Source of the DNA: an uncultured Erysipelotrichaceae bacterium
GTDB lineage: Bacteria > Bacillota_I > Bacilli_A > Erysipelotrichales > Erysipelotrichaceae
Assembly (NCBI GenBank): GCA_934692455.1
Contig: CAKUTY010000099.1
Span: forward strand, 1 to 5,553
Direction of reading: 5' to 3'
DNA length: 5,553 nt
Shown here: one piece after another, positions 1 to 5,480 of the stretch
How positions within the stretch are numbered: the first letter of the stretch is position 1
Layout of the letters: each line of letters starts with the position of its first letter
Program-made: the position numbers and the translations under genes
The notes under the pieces: model-generated
Databases searched by the model: none
Told to the model about the DNA's origin: nothing
Seen by the model: the letters and a program-made list of their open reading frames with translations, nothing else

Positions 1-43
1 CTATAACACCGCAACCAATACTAACCCACTTATATTCCTTCAT
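1..43 (-). CDS. Partial gene start, possibly Gfo/Idh/MocA-type oxidoreductase
   Basis: Only the first 14 codons are present; the gene runs off the low-coordinate edge of the window. The ATG at 43 is preceded by an AGAAGGA ribosome binding site (50-56) with a 6-nt spacer, so the start is well supported. The peptide begins MKEYKWVSIGCGVI. This looks like the first beta strand and glycine turn (GxGxxG-like) of a Rossmann fold, and the K-W-x-x-x-G pattern is common at the N-terminus of Gfo/Idh/MocA-family NAD(P)-dependent oxidoreductases. The family call rests on 14 residues and is tentative; another Rossmann dehydrogenase is equally possible. The upstream gene ends 54 nt away and I see no terminator or convincing promoter between them, so co-transcription is possible. 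Confidence 0.5.
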   Translation of the reverse strand, partial: MKEYKWVSIGCGVI

Positions 44-97
44 AAGCTGTCCTTCTTTCTATATGTTAATATTTTAAATTATCTCATTTTTATCGGG

Positions 98-286
98 TTA
101 TTTATCGATAATGATTTTCTTACAACCAGGACAACGATAAGCTTCTTCATTATCAGACAAATCTATATCAGACTTCTTTCTAAATCTAATTATCTTATAG
201 TCTACATCTTCACTTACAAAAGAAGAACCTCTAGAACTGATGATTGCACCCTTTACCATTTCTTCACCACAATATGGACACTTCAT
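98..286 (-). CDS. Small zinc-ribbon protein (DUF6487/PF20097-like)
   Basis: This is a 62-residue soluble protein with two CxxC knuckles: C3-P-Y-C6 at the N-terminus and C52-P-G-C55 near the C-terminus. The spacing fits one structural zinc ribbon. The start MKCPYCGEEM and the ending CPGCKKIII match my memory of a family of small Bacillota proteins (DUF6487), whose function is unknown. I chose the ATG at 286 because a strong GGGAGGA site (292-298) sits 5 nt upstream. An in-frame ATG at 310 would add eight residues ahead of the family-typical start. The gene begins 1 nt after the stop of the XRE regulator, and its ribosome binding site lies inside that gene's last codons, so the two are translationally linked. 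It is the third gene of the operon starting at 987. A role in sensing or protein contact is only a guess. Confidence 0.8.
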   Translation of the reverse strand: MKCPYCGEEMVKGAIISSRGSSFVSEDVDYKIIRFRKKSDIDLSDNEEAYRCPGCKKIIIDK

Positions 287-287
287 G

Positions 288-482
288 CTATTCCTCCCAA
301 AACAATTCATCCAATGTTTTGTTTAATATTCTACAAATCGCAATACACAAATTAATAGTAGGATTATAATCACCCTTTTCTATCGCATTAATTGTTTGTC
401 GTGACACACCAACCTTATCAGCCAATTCCTGTTGTGATAAATCTAAAGCTGCACGAGCTGACTTCATCTTTAAATTCTTCAT
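288..482 (-). CDS. XRE-family transcriptional regulator, CylR2-like (COG1476 type)
   Basis: This 64-residue DNA-binding protein is almost entirely one helix-turn-helix domain. The HTH core spans about residues 15-37 (LSQQELADKVGVSRQTINAI), and the protein ends with the TLDELFW tail typical of this short XRE group. Size and layout match CylR2 of Enterococcus faecalis, a 66-residue dimeric repressor that binds an inverted repeat at the cytolysin promoter. I chose the ATG at 482 because the family starts MKNLK; the in-frame TTG at 506 would add eight atypical residues. No strong ribosome binding site is visible (only AAGAAAG near 495-501, about 12 nt away). The ATG lies 1 nt after the stop of the preceding membrane-protein gene, so translation is probably coupled. 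Its likely targets, by inference, are the palindromes in the operon promoter at 998-1072, making it an autorepressor. Confidence 0.9.
   Translation of the reverse strand: MKNLKMKSARAALDLSQQELADKVGVSRQTINAIEKGDYNPTINLCIAICRILNKTLDELFWEE
292..298 (-). promoter_or_regulatory. Ribosome binding site deciding the zinc-ribbon start
   Basis: The minus strand reads GGGAGGA, then 5 nt, then ATG at 286. The site is embedded in the last codons of the upstream XRE gene, whose TAG stop occupies 288-290. It supports the 62-residue start over the longer in-frame reading from 310. Confidence 0.8.
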
Positions 483-483
483 A

Positions 484-987
484 TCAATTATTATCTTTCT
501 TATCAATAAACATCTTAATCAAGACATTAATCAAGATAATTATAAACAATAATCCAACAAGCACATAGATACCACCATTCCAGGTTAAAACACCATCAAC
601 AACAAGTTCATTGTTCTTAATACCATATATATCTATCGCCATAATAAACAACCACATGCCAATAAATGGTAATGGTTTTTGTCTTAACTCCCAATAAGCA
701 TCCTTATAGATACAATATATCAAAGTCACAAGAGAGCCAACCATTAGACAAGCCATCATCAATAAACCAAATTCAACTGGAATATTATCTATTGTCTCTT
801 TCCATAAGATAAGAAAGGCTTGTAGAAAAAACATTGTTAGAAAACCATACTTAAAGGCTCTGCCTCTAACAAGCTCTTGACGTTCATCAAAACCACCATG
901 ATCCTTTTCACCCTTACCATAGGCAAGAATCTTAAATACTTGAATTATAATAAGTGCAAACAACAATAATTGAGATGTGTTTTTCAT
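484..987 (-). CDS. Five-segment membrane protein with DERQ motif, partner of the XRE regulator
   Basis: This is a 167-residue integral membrane protein of unknown function. Hydrophobic segments lie at about residues 5-23, 46-63, 71-93, 107-123 and 138-161. Between the first two is a polar loop, GGFDERQELVRGRAFKYGF (31-49). It recalls the DER(D/Q/E) loop of small membrane proteins such as DUF2178 that are often encoded beside short XRE regulators; I cannot confirm the family. The ATG at 987 has an excellent AAAGGAG site (994-1000) 6 nt upstream. It is the first gene of a three-gene operon (membrane protein, XRE regulator, zinc ribbon) with 1-nt gaps, behind a strong promoter. In CylR1/CylR2 a small membrane protein works with the XRE repressor, so this protein may sense an envelope signal or hold the regulator at the membrane. 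That is an analogy of layout, not demonstrated homology. Confidence 0.8.
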   Translation of the reverse strand: MKNTSQLLLFALIIIQVFKILAYGKGEKDHGGFDERQELVRGRAFKYGFLTMFFLQAFLILWKETIDNIPVEFGLLMMACLMVGSLVTLIYCIYKDAYWELRQKPLPFIGMWLFIMAIDIYGIKNNELVVDGVLTWNGGIYVLVGLLFIIILINVLIKMFIDKKDNN

Positions 988-997
988 AATAAACTCC

Positions 998-1012
998 TTT
1001 ACATAATGTAAA
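998..1012. promoter_or_regulatory. Extra half-site making a third overlapping palindrome at the ribosome binding site
   Basis: TTTACAT-A-ATGTAAA is a perfect odd-centred inverted repeat. It shares its right arm (1006-1012) with the 20-bp palindrome at 1006-1025, so three TTTACA-type half-sites sit in a row at 998, 1007 and 1019. The left arm overlaps the AAAGGAG ribosome binding site (994-1000) of the membrane-protein gene by three bases. It could be an added repressor half-site, or a small hairpin in the mRNA affecting translation. Confidence 0.4.
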
Positions 1013-1025
1013 ATATATTTTACAT
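1006..1025. promoter_or_regulatory. Perfect 20-bp palindrome, candidate operator at the transcription start
   Basis: ATGTAAAATATATTTTACAT is identical to its own reverse complement. It lies just downstream of the -10 box (1030-1035) and covers the expected transcription start, a classic repressor position. Its half-site, TGTAAA/TTTACA, recurs in the upstream palindrome at 1051-1072 and at 998-1003. The XRE regulator encoded in the same operon is the most likely binder, by inference. Confidence 0.65.
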
Positions 1026-1029
1026 CTTC

Positions 1030-1058
1030 AGTATATTAACGCATCTATTAAATGTCAA
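1030..1058 (-). promoter_or_regulatory. Near-consensus sigma-A promoter of the membrane protein/XRE/zinc-ribbon operon
   Basis: On the minus strand, TTGACA (1053-1058) is followed by exactly 17 bp and then TATACT (1030-1035). The -35 is a perfect match and the -10 differs from TATAAT at one position. Transcription should start around 1023, about 35 nt before the ATG at 987. The -35 box begins immediately after the stop codon of the 101-residue membrane protein (1059-1061). Such a strong promoter flanked by palindromes suggests tight repression rather than activation. Confidence 0.85.
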
Positions 1059-1072
1059 CTATATTTTACATT
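1051..1072. promoter_or_regulatory. Imperfect 22-bp palindrome, second candidate operator over the -35 box
   Basis: The sequence runs from AATGTCAAC to TTTTACATT; nine of its eleven symmetric pairs match. It has the same outer arms (ATGT...ACAT) as the perfect palindrome at 1006-1025, and its centre is 46 bp from that one. It contains the whole -35 hexamer (1053-1058) and the last codons and stop of the 101-residue membrane protein gene. One degenerate arm (TGTCAA) is the reverse complement of the -35 TTGACA, so the mismatch may be the price of keeping a consensus promoter element. Confidence 0.55.
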
Positions 1073-1364
1073 TGTTTTTAATAAACATCGTAATCAAACC
1101 AAGTAATAAATACACTATCGCATAATAGACAAAAGCTATTTCACCAATATCAAAGAATATCCAGGTGCCCATAATAAATAGTAATGAATTAACTACAGGA
1201 TATATCCACTTATCTGCTTTATATCCAAGATATATTGAAAATAAGGGATTAATCGCATAAAACAAAATAAAACAAATCGCCATGCCATTATCACCCTTGA
1301 CAAAAGTAACAACCAAGAATGGTAATAGAATCATTATTATCGCTGACAACAACATCTTTTTCAT
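1059..1364 (-). CDS. Small four-segment membrane protein of unknown function
   Basis: This is a 101-residue, very hydrophobic protein with likely membrane segments at about residues 4-22, 28-47, 53-71 and 77-95 and a basic tail (KNKCKI). The patterns VKGDNGMAICFILFYAINP and GTWIFFDIGE resemble small conserved hypothetical membrane proteins of Bacillota, but I know no function or gene name. The ATG at 1364 has a GGAGAG ribosome binding site (1371-1376) 6 nt upstream. A second ATG three codons later is less well placed. The gene sits 40 nt after the TetR stop, with a rho-independent terminator filling most of that gap. It therefore has no obvious promoter of its own and may depend on read-through from tetR. 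Its stop codon abuts the -35 box of the next operon. Confidence 0.75.
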   Translation of the reverse strand: MKKMLLSAIIMILLPFLVVTFVKGDNGMAICFILFYAINPLFSIYLGYKADKWIYPVVNSLLFIMGTWIFFDIGEIAFVYYAIVYLLLGLITMFIKNKCKI

Positions 1365-1379
1365 TTAAGACTCTCCAAC

Positions 1380-1406
1380 AAAAAAGGCATCGGAAACCCA
1401 ACGCCT
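1380..1406 (-). terminator. Rho-independent terminator overlapping the tetR stop codon
   Basis: On the minus strand AGGCGTTGG (1398-1406) pairs with CCGATGCCT (1385-1393) through nine base pairs, two of them G-U. The loop is GTTT, followed by a T-run (1380-1385, the first T being the last paired base). The first two stem bases are the final AG of the tetR TAG stop (1405-1407). The next gene's ribosome binding site begins only three bases after the T-run. The hairpin could terminate most tetR transcripts or act as an attenuator for the downstream membrane protein. On the plus strand the hairpin is not followed by a T-run, so it is directional. Confidence 0.85.
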
Positions 1407-1941
1407 ATAATTTATTAACCGCATAAGTTACATATCCATCAATTAGATCTGCGATACTATCCACAAACTTATCTGTATCCTCTTTCATATCATTCCAGAC
1501 AAATTTTAAGAAAGCACCAGTTAAACCAAATAAGACGAAATCGGTAATCTCATTTTTCTTACCCTCGCTGACATTTTTATCCTTAAACATAGTATCAAAA
1601 TATTCAGCGATAACATCCTTCTCATATCTAAAAATCATACGCTCTAGATAATTACGAGACAAAGAATTATAAATATGATAGAACCTTTTCTTATTAGCTT
1701 TACAAGAATCCGCCATCATCTTTAAAGACTTCTTCCAATCATGCAAATCAGTCCATTCTTCCCTTTTAATCGCAAACCACTTCTCGAGAAGATCATAAAT
1801 ATCCTCATAGTGATAGTAGAATGTATTAGGAGAGATTTCACATCTTTTTGCCAAAGAAGAAACCGTAATCTTCTCAAAAGGCATCTCATCTAACATTTCT
1901 TCAAAAGTTTCGATAATTGCTTTATTTGTACGTATTGCCAT
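1405..1941 (-). CDS. TetR/AcrR-family transcriptional regulator
   Basis: This 178-residue protein has an N-terminal TetR helix-turn-helix at about residues 8-55. It contains FEKITVSSLAKRCEISPNTF and then the hallmark YYHYEDIYDLLEKWF. The C-terminal part (about 60-178) is helical and resembles the DhaS-type C-terminal domain (PF14278-like). The ligand cannot be read from the sequence. TetR proteins usually act as ligand-released repressors of neighbouring genes, so candidate targets are its own promoter and the downstream 101-residue membrane protein. The start MAIRTNKAIIETF at 1941 is typical of this subgroup, but it has no clear ribosome binding site upstream (the leader reads AAAATGGTTTT), suggesting weak translation or a short leader. 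The stop codon is built into a terminator stem. It lies 56 nt after the phosphate transporter gene, with no visible terminator between. Confidence 0.9.
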   Translation of the reverse strand: MAIRTNKAIIETFEEMLDEMPFEKITVSSLAKRCEISPNTFYYHYEDIYDLLEKWFAIKREEWTDLHDWKKSLKMMADSCKANKKRFYHIYNSLSRNYLERMIFRYEKDVIAEYFDTMFKDKNVSEGKKNEITDFVLFGLTGAFLKFVWNDMKEDTDKFVDSIADLIDGYVTYAVNKL

Positions 1942-1954
1942 AAAACCATTTTAA

Positions 1955-1984
1955 CTTAAATAATAGAAATTACGCAAATTTAAG
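1955..1984. promoter_or_regulatory. Inverted repeat upstream of tetR, possible operator
   Basis: Seven-base arms CTTAAAT (1955-1961) and ATTTAAG (1978-1984) face each other across 16 bp in the 56-bp gap between the transporter stop and the tetR start. The arms are about two helical turns apart, compatible with a TetR-type dimer controlling its own gene. The gap is very AT-rich, so a chance repeat is quite possible. A TATTAT that could serve as a -10 lies between the arms (about 1960-1965), but no good -35 is seen. Confidence 0.3.
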
Positions 1985-1997
1985 CACATTTCAAAAT

Positions 1998-3749
1998 TTA
2001 AACTAAATTACCATATTTCAAAGAATAATCTCTATACATCGCATCATAACCCTCATCATCAGAAGCATGTCTTTTGGTCTTGTGGAAATAACGATTATCA
2101 TAATTTAAATCATCGATAATCTCGGTCGCAATATTATTACAATGATCGCCAACTCTCTCTAAATTAGTTAATAAATCTGACCAAATAAAACCAGCTTCAA
2201 TTGAACATTGTCTTCTTTTAACCCTATCAATATGATTGGCTCTAAGTTTGGCCTTAAGCTCATCAATAACCTCTTCAAGCGGTGGTACCTTTAGGGCAAT
2301 AGCTAAATCATCCTTTTCAAATGCCAATAAAGAAAGATTCACACATTCTTTAACCGCATTAAGCATATTATCCATTTCCTTAATCGCATCCTCACTCAAA
2401 GACAAGCTCTTATCCCTAAGTTCTCTACTAGCTTGGCCAATATTGATCGCATGATCAGCAATTCTTTCTAAGTCACCAATAATCTTCAGCATCTTAGAAA
2501 CATCCTTACTTTCACTCTCACTCAAAGTATTCTTAGAACTCAAATCAACCAAATAAGTACCAATCTTATCCTCATATCTATCATTCTTGTCTTCTTGTTT
2601 AAGAATATCCTCATATAACTTATCAGAATAATTATTAACTGACTTTAAAGCCATTGTGATAGCCTTTCTTGAAGTATCAGCCATATCACTTAAACTAGAC
2701 TTAGCTTGTGCTAAAGCTAGGGTTGGCGTAACAAATAAACGAGTATCAAGCTCATCATATTTTTCTTTTATCTTATCATCAGGAATAATTCTTAACGCTA
2801 ATTTTTCAAGCAAAGCTGACATTGGAAGCAGAATCATTACACATAAAACATTAAAGATAGAATGTGTTAGGGCAATTCCAAACATTGAAGCTTCTTCACT
2901 TAATAAAGGAATATAGACAAAAGTCTTAATAATACAGAATAAAGTCAAAATCACTACGGTACCAATCGTATTAAACAACAAATGCACAACTGCCGCTCTT
3001 CTAGCATTCTTATTAGTACCAATAGAAGATAATAAACAAGTAACACAAGTACCAATATTTTGTCCCATAATAATAGGAACCGCAGCCCCATAAGTAACCT
3101 GTCCTGTACTTGATAGAGCTTGCAAGATACCAACTGAAGCCGAACTTGATTGAATAATAGCCGTTAATAAAGCACCAACAAGCACACCCAATAATGGGTT
3201 AGTAAACAAAATAAACAAATTAGAGAAACCAGGAACATTCGCAAGACCCGATACGGCATTAGACATGGTGTCCATGCCAAACATCAATGTCGCAAAGCCT
3301 AATAATATTGAACCAATATCCTTCTTAGAATCATCTTTAAGAAACATATAAAAGATAATTCCCACTAGTGCCAGGATTGGTGTAAAAGACGTTGGCTTCA
3401 ATAATGTAATTAAGATACTACTACCATCAATATCACCTAAAGATAAAATCCAAGAAGTAATCGTAGTGCCAATATTAGCGCCCATAATAACATTGATTGC
3501 CTGTCTTAGAGTCATTAAACCCGAATTCACAAAACCAACAACCATAACAGTAGTAGCACTAGAAGATTGAATAACAGCCGTTATTACAAGACCAGTTAAA
3601 AAGCCCTTAAGCTTACTATTAGTCATCTTCGCAAGTAAGTCCTTAAGTTTATTACCTGCCTTTCTTTCAAGTGCTTGACCCATGATGTTCATTCCAAACA
3701 AGAACAAACTAAGGCCACCTATTAAAGTTAATACATCAAATAAATCCAT
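1998..3749 (-). CDS. Na+/phosphate cotransporter with C-terminal PhoU-like domain (NptA/YjbB type)
   Basis: This 583-residue membrane transporter should import, or in some relatives export, inorganic phosphate with sodium. It carries the two inverted Na_Pi_cotrans repeats (PF02690). The first has QSSSATT at 61-67 and GANIGTT at 90-96; the second has QSSSAS at 200-205 and GQNIGTC at 229-235. The paired QSSS motifs are the substrate-site signature of the SLC34/NptA family. After the last membrane segment (about 293-315), a cytoplasmic PhoU-like helical domain fills about 340-555. It has acidic motifs DLERIADH (426-433) and NLERVGDH (529-536), the metal-binding type seen in PhoU. I chose the ATG at 3749 because AAAGGGA lies 7 nt upstream and MDLFDVLTLIGG fits the family; in-frame TTG 3773 and ATG 3767 lack a ribosome binding site. 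It follows a PhoR-like kinase and a Pho-box-like promoter. Confidence 0.93.
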   Translation of the reverse strand: MDLFDVLTLIGGLSLFLFGMNIMGQALERKAGNKLKDLLAKMTNSKLKGFLTGLVITAVIQSSSATTVMVVGFVNSGLMTLRQAINVIMGANIGTTITSWILSLGDIDGSSILITLLKPTSFTPILALVGIIFYMFLKDDSKKDIGSILLGFATLMFGMDTMSNAVSGLANVPGFSNLFILFTNPLLGVLVGALLTAIIQSSSASVGILQALSSTGQVTYGAAVPIIMGQNIGTCVTCLLSSIGTNKNARRAAVVHLLFNTIGTVVILTLFCIIKTFVYIPLLSEEASMFGIALTHSIFNVLCVMILLPMSALLEKLALRIIPDDKIKEKYDELDTRLFVTPTLALAQAKSSLSDMADTSRKAITMALKSVNNYSDKLYEDILKQEDKNDRYEDKIGTYLVDLSSKNTLSESESKDVSKMLKIIGDLERIADHAINIGQASRELRDKSLSLSEDAIKEMDNMLNAVKECVNLSLLAFEKDDLAIALKVPPLEEVIDELKAKLRANHIDRVKRRQCSIEAGFIWSDLLTNLERVGDHCNNIATEIIDDLNYDNRYFHKTKRHASDDEGYDAMYRDYSLKYGNLV

Positions 3750-3772
3750 AATAAAATCCCTTTCCATATTCA

Positions 3773-3778
3773 ATTTAA
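3773..3778 (-). promoter_or_regulatory. Possible -10 element of the transporter promoter
   Basis: TTAAAT on the minus strand matches TATAAT at four of six positions. It lies 8 bp downstream of the last Pho repeat, close to the spacing in PhoP-activated promoters, where the Pho box replaces the -35. Transcription would start near 3767, giving a very short leader that contains AAAGGGA (3757-3763). The match is weak, as expected for an activator-dependent promoter, and the exact hexamer is uncertain. Confidence 0.35.
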
Positions 3779-3792
3779 CAAAGCCTTGTTAA
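3775..3792. repeat. 18-bp inverted repeat over Pho repeat 4 and the -10 region
   Basis: TTAACAAAGCCTTGTTAA has perfect 7-bp arms (TTAACAA/TTGTTAA) around four bases. Its left arm on the minus strand is the fourth Pho repeat, and its right arm overlaps the candidate -10. No T-run follows, so it is not a rho-independent terminator for the kinase transcript. It may be a second regulator's operator or a chance extension of the Pho repeat. Confidence 0.5.
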
Positions 3793-3825
3793 AGATATAA
3801 AAAGGGAATGTAAAGTAAATGTAAA
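3787..3825 (-). promoter_or_regulatory. Candidate Pho box: four TTTACA/TTAACA repeats at 11-bp spacing
   Basis: On the minus strand, hexamers TTTACA (3820-3825), TTTACA (3809-3814), TTTTTA (3798-3803) and TTAACA (3787-3792) are each separated by exactly 5 bp. This matches the known Bacillus subtilis PhoP target: tandem TT(A/T/C)ACA repeats with about 11-bp period, on one face of the helix, just upstream of the -10. The array starts two bases after the kinase stop codon and points at the phosphate transporter. The third repeat is degenerate. The response regulator encoded next door is the expected binder. Confidence 0.75.
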
Positions 3826-3827
3826 AT

Positions 3828-5480
3828 TTAAAGTTTTGGTAAAACGATTGTAAATTCACTGCCCTTGTTTAGTTTAGACTTTAGCGAAATATCACCACCC
3901 AGAGTCATCACTGCATGCTTAACAATGGACAAACCTAAACCAGTACCACCAACTTCTTTAGAATGAGACTTATCTACACGATAGAATCGCTCAAATATTC
4001 TATCTATCGATTCTTCAGGAATACCTATACCATTATCCTTAACCTTGATGATGCCTTCATTAGATACACTAACATCAACATAACCACCTGGACGATTATA
4101 TTTAATCGCATTATCTACCAAGTTATAGATAACCATATATAGAAGTCTAGATGAAGAATTAGTAATAAAATGATCGCCCTTTAAGCTTAAATTTACATTA
4201 TTATTCTTGGCTACAAGAGCTAAATCATTATTTACACTTTTACATAACTTATAAACATCAACGTCCTTATAATCAACACTATCATTATTGTCTTCATCCA
4301 GGAAAGACAACTTAATAATGTCATCAATAAGGGTCATTAAACGCTTAGATTCGCTATAAATCTGATTAGAAAACTTCGTAATATCTTCTTTCTTAACTAA
4401 ACCATTACTCAATAATTCAGCACAACCAGAGATATTTTGAAGCGGCGTCTTTAGTTCATGAGAAACATTAGCTGTAAATTCTTTACGCATTTGTTCAGCC
4501 TTTTCTTTCTCTGAAATATCAATGATAAGTAAGGCAATACCATTAACCTTCTCTTTAGATACAATGGGACTGGCATAGAATTCATAATCATTATCCTTAA
4601 TAGGAACCACCATCTCACTCTTATTACCAGCTGATGCCTTATTCAACAATTCTTGAACTTCAATCGAATTATTAAACAACAATAAGTCCTTGCCTACCGC
4701 ATATGATGAAATGTTTAATAACTTACACGCAAAATCATTAATTGAAAGAATAACACCATCCTTATTTAAAAGAACTAAACCTTCATTTAAATTCTCGGTT
4801 GCCGTAATAAATTCATTACGCTTCTGTTTAAGCTCCTCCTCCTTATTATGAATCTGCTTCTGTTGATAAGTAAGTCTATTCATAAGAGGTTCTAATTCCT
4901 CATAAGTCTCACAAGTCTCTGGGTGATCTAAATCAATCTCATTTAAAGGTTCTACTACCCTATTAGAAATTCTATAAGCTAGATAGAAAGATAAGATAAT
5001 CATAATCAAAATCACAATTAATAATGGTTGAATCATGCTGATCGCAATGGCCCAAATAGATGATTGAGACAGAGATGTTCTAATGATGGAACCATCATTT
5101 AATAAACGAGCACTATATAAAGACTTATATAACATCGTATCTGAATAACGGATACTTGTACCCTCACCCTTTTCAACAGCTTGTTTAACTTCTTCTCTTT
5201 CTAGGTGATTTTCAAGTTTACCCGCATCGACCTCATTATCAAACAAGACCTTACCATCTTTAGAAATCCAAGTAATACGACATTCAGTCTTATCCAAATT
5301 GTTTAAATAATCTAAACCATCTCTTTCAACAGCAGTGGCCGCAAAAGTAGTATCTAGTTGTAATTGTCTTAATTGAACACTTGTGAAGTATTCATATAGA
5401 ACATTCATTATCAATAGTAATGAACAAACTAAAGTAATTATTCCAACAAGACAAGTTGACTTAAATATCTTTTTCTTCAT
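3828..5480 (-). CDS. phoR: PhoR/WalK-like membrane sensor histidine kinase
   Basis: This 550-residue two-component sensor autophosphorylates on histidine and should pass phosphate to the response regulator encoded just upstream. In order: membrane segment about 5-31; extracytoplasmic domain about 32-143; membrane segment about 146-169; a short degenerate HAMP-like linker (NRVVEPLNEIDLDHPE, about 173-188); a coiled stretch about 205-222; a PAS domain about 225-326; HisKA with FTANVSHELKTPLQNI (phospho-acceptor H341); and a complete ATPase domain with N-box NLVDNAIKYN (453-462), DNGIGIP (482-488), ERFYRVD (497-503) and GGTGLGLSIV (511-520). The ATG at 5480 is preceded by GGAGG with a 6-nt spacer; the in-frame TTG at 5507 is disfavoured. 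It overlaps the regulator gene by 20 bp. The PhoR assignment rests on this architecture plus the Pho box and phosphate transporter downstream; a WalK-like or other role is less likely. Confidence 0.88.
   Translation of the reverse strand: MKKKIFKSTCLVGIITLVCSLLLIMNVLYEYFTSVQLRQLQLDTTFAATAVERDGLDYLNNLDKTECRITWISKDGKVLFDNEVDAGKLENHLEREEVKQAVEKGEGTSIRYSDTMLYKSLYSARLLNDGSIIRTSLSQSSIWAIAISMIQPLLIVILIMIILSFYLAYRISNRVVEPLNEIDLDHPETCETYEELEPLMNRLTYQQKQIHNKEEELKQKRNEFITATENLNEGLVLLNKDGVILSINDFACKLLNISSYAVGKDLLLFNNSIEVQELLNKASAGNKSEMVVPIKDNDYEFYASPIVSKEKVNGIALLIIDISEKEKAEQMRKEFTANVSHELKTPLQNISGCAELLSNGLVKKEDITKFSNQIYSESKRLMTLIDDIIKLSFLDEDNNDSVDYKDVDVYKLCKSVNNDLALVAKNNNVNLSLKGDHFITNSSSRLLYMVIYNLVDNAIKYNRPGGYVDVSVSNEGIIKVKDNGIGIPEESIDRIFERFYRVDKSHSKEVGGTGLGLSIVKHAVMTLGGDISLKSKLNKGSEFTIVLPKL

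Noticed and set aside
44..97. Promoter or terminator between the zinc-ribbon gene and the partial gene
   Set aside because: The 54-bp gap is AT-rich with TAAAAT-like strings but no paired -35, and no GC stem with a T-run, so nothing beyond the ribosome binding site can be supported.
998..1072. Reading the TTTACA hexamers here as a second Pho box
   Set aside because: They are arranged as inverted palindromes, not direct repeats with 11-bp period, and the promoter has a perfect -35, which Pho-activated promoters normally lack. A palindrome-binding repressor fits better.
2236..2454. Plus-strand open frame of 72 codons inside the transporter gene
   Set aside because: It is antisense to the conserved PhoU-like domain, is rich in serine and leucine runs expected from a mirrored frame, and has no ribosome binding site or family resemblance.
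2656..2916. Plus-strand open frame of 86 codons inside the transporter gene
   Set aside because: It is antisense to a well-supported transporter frame, with no motif or initiation signal; a shadow frame.
3775..3792. Rho-independent terminator for the kinase gene
   Set aside because: The inverted repeat is AT-rich and is followed by AATTGAATATGG rather than a T-run.
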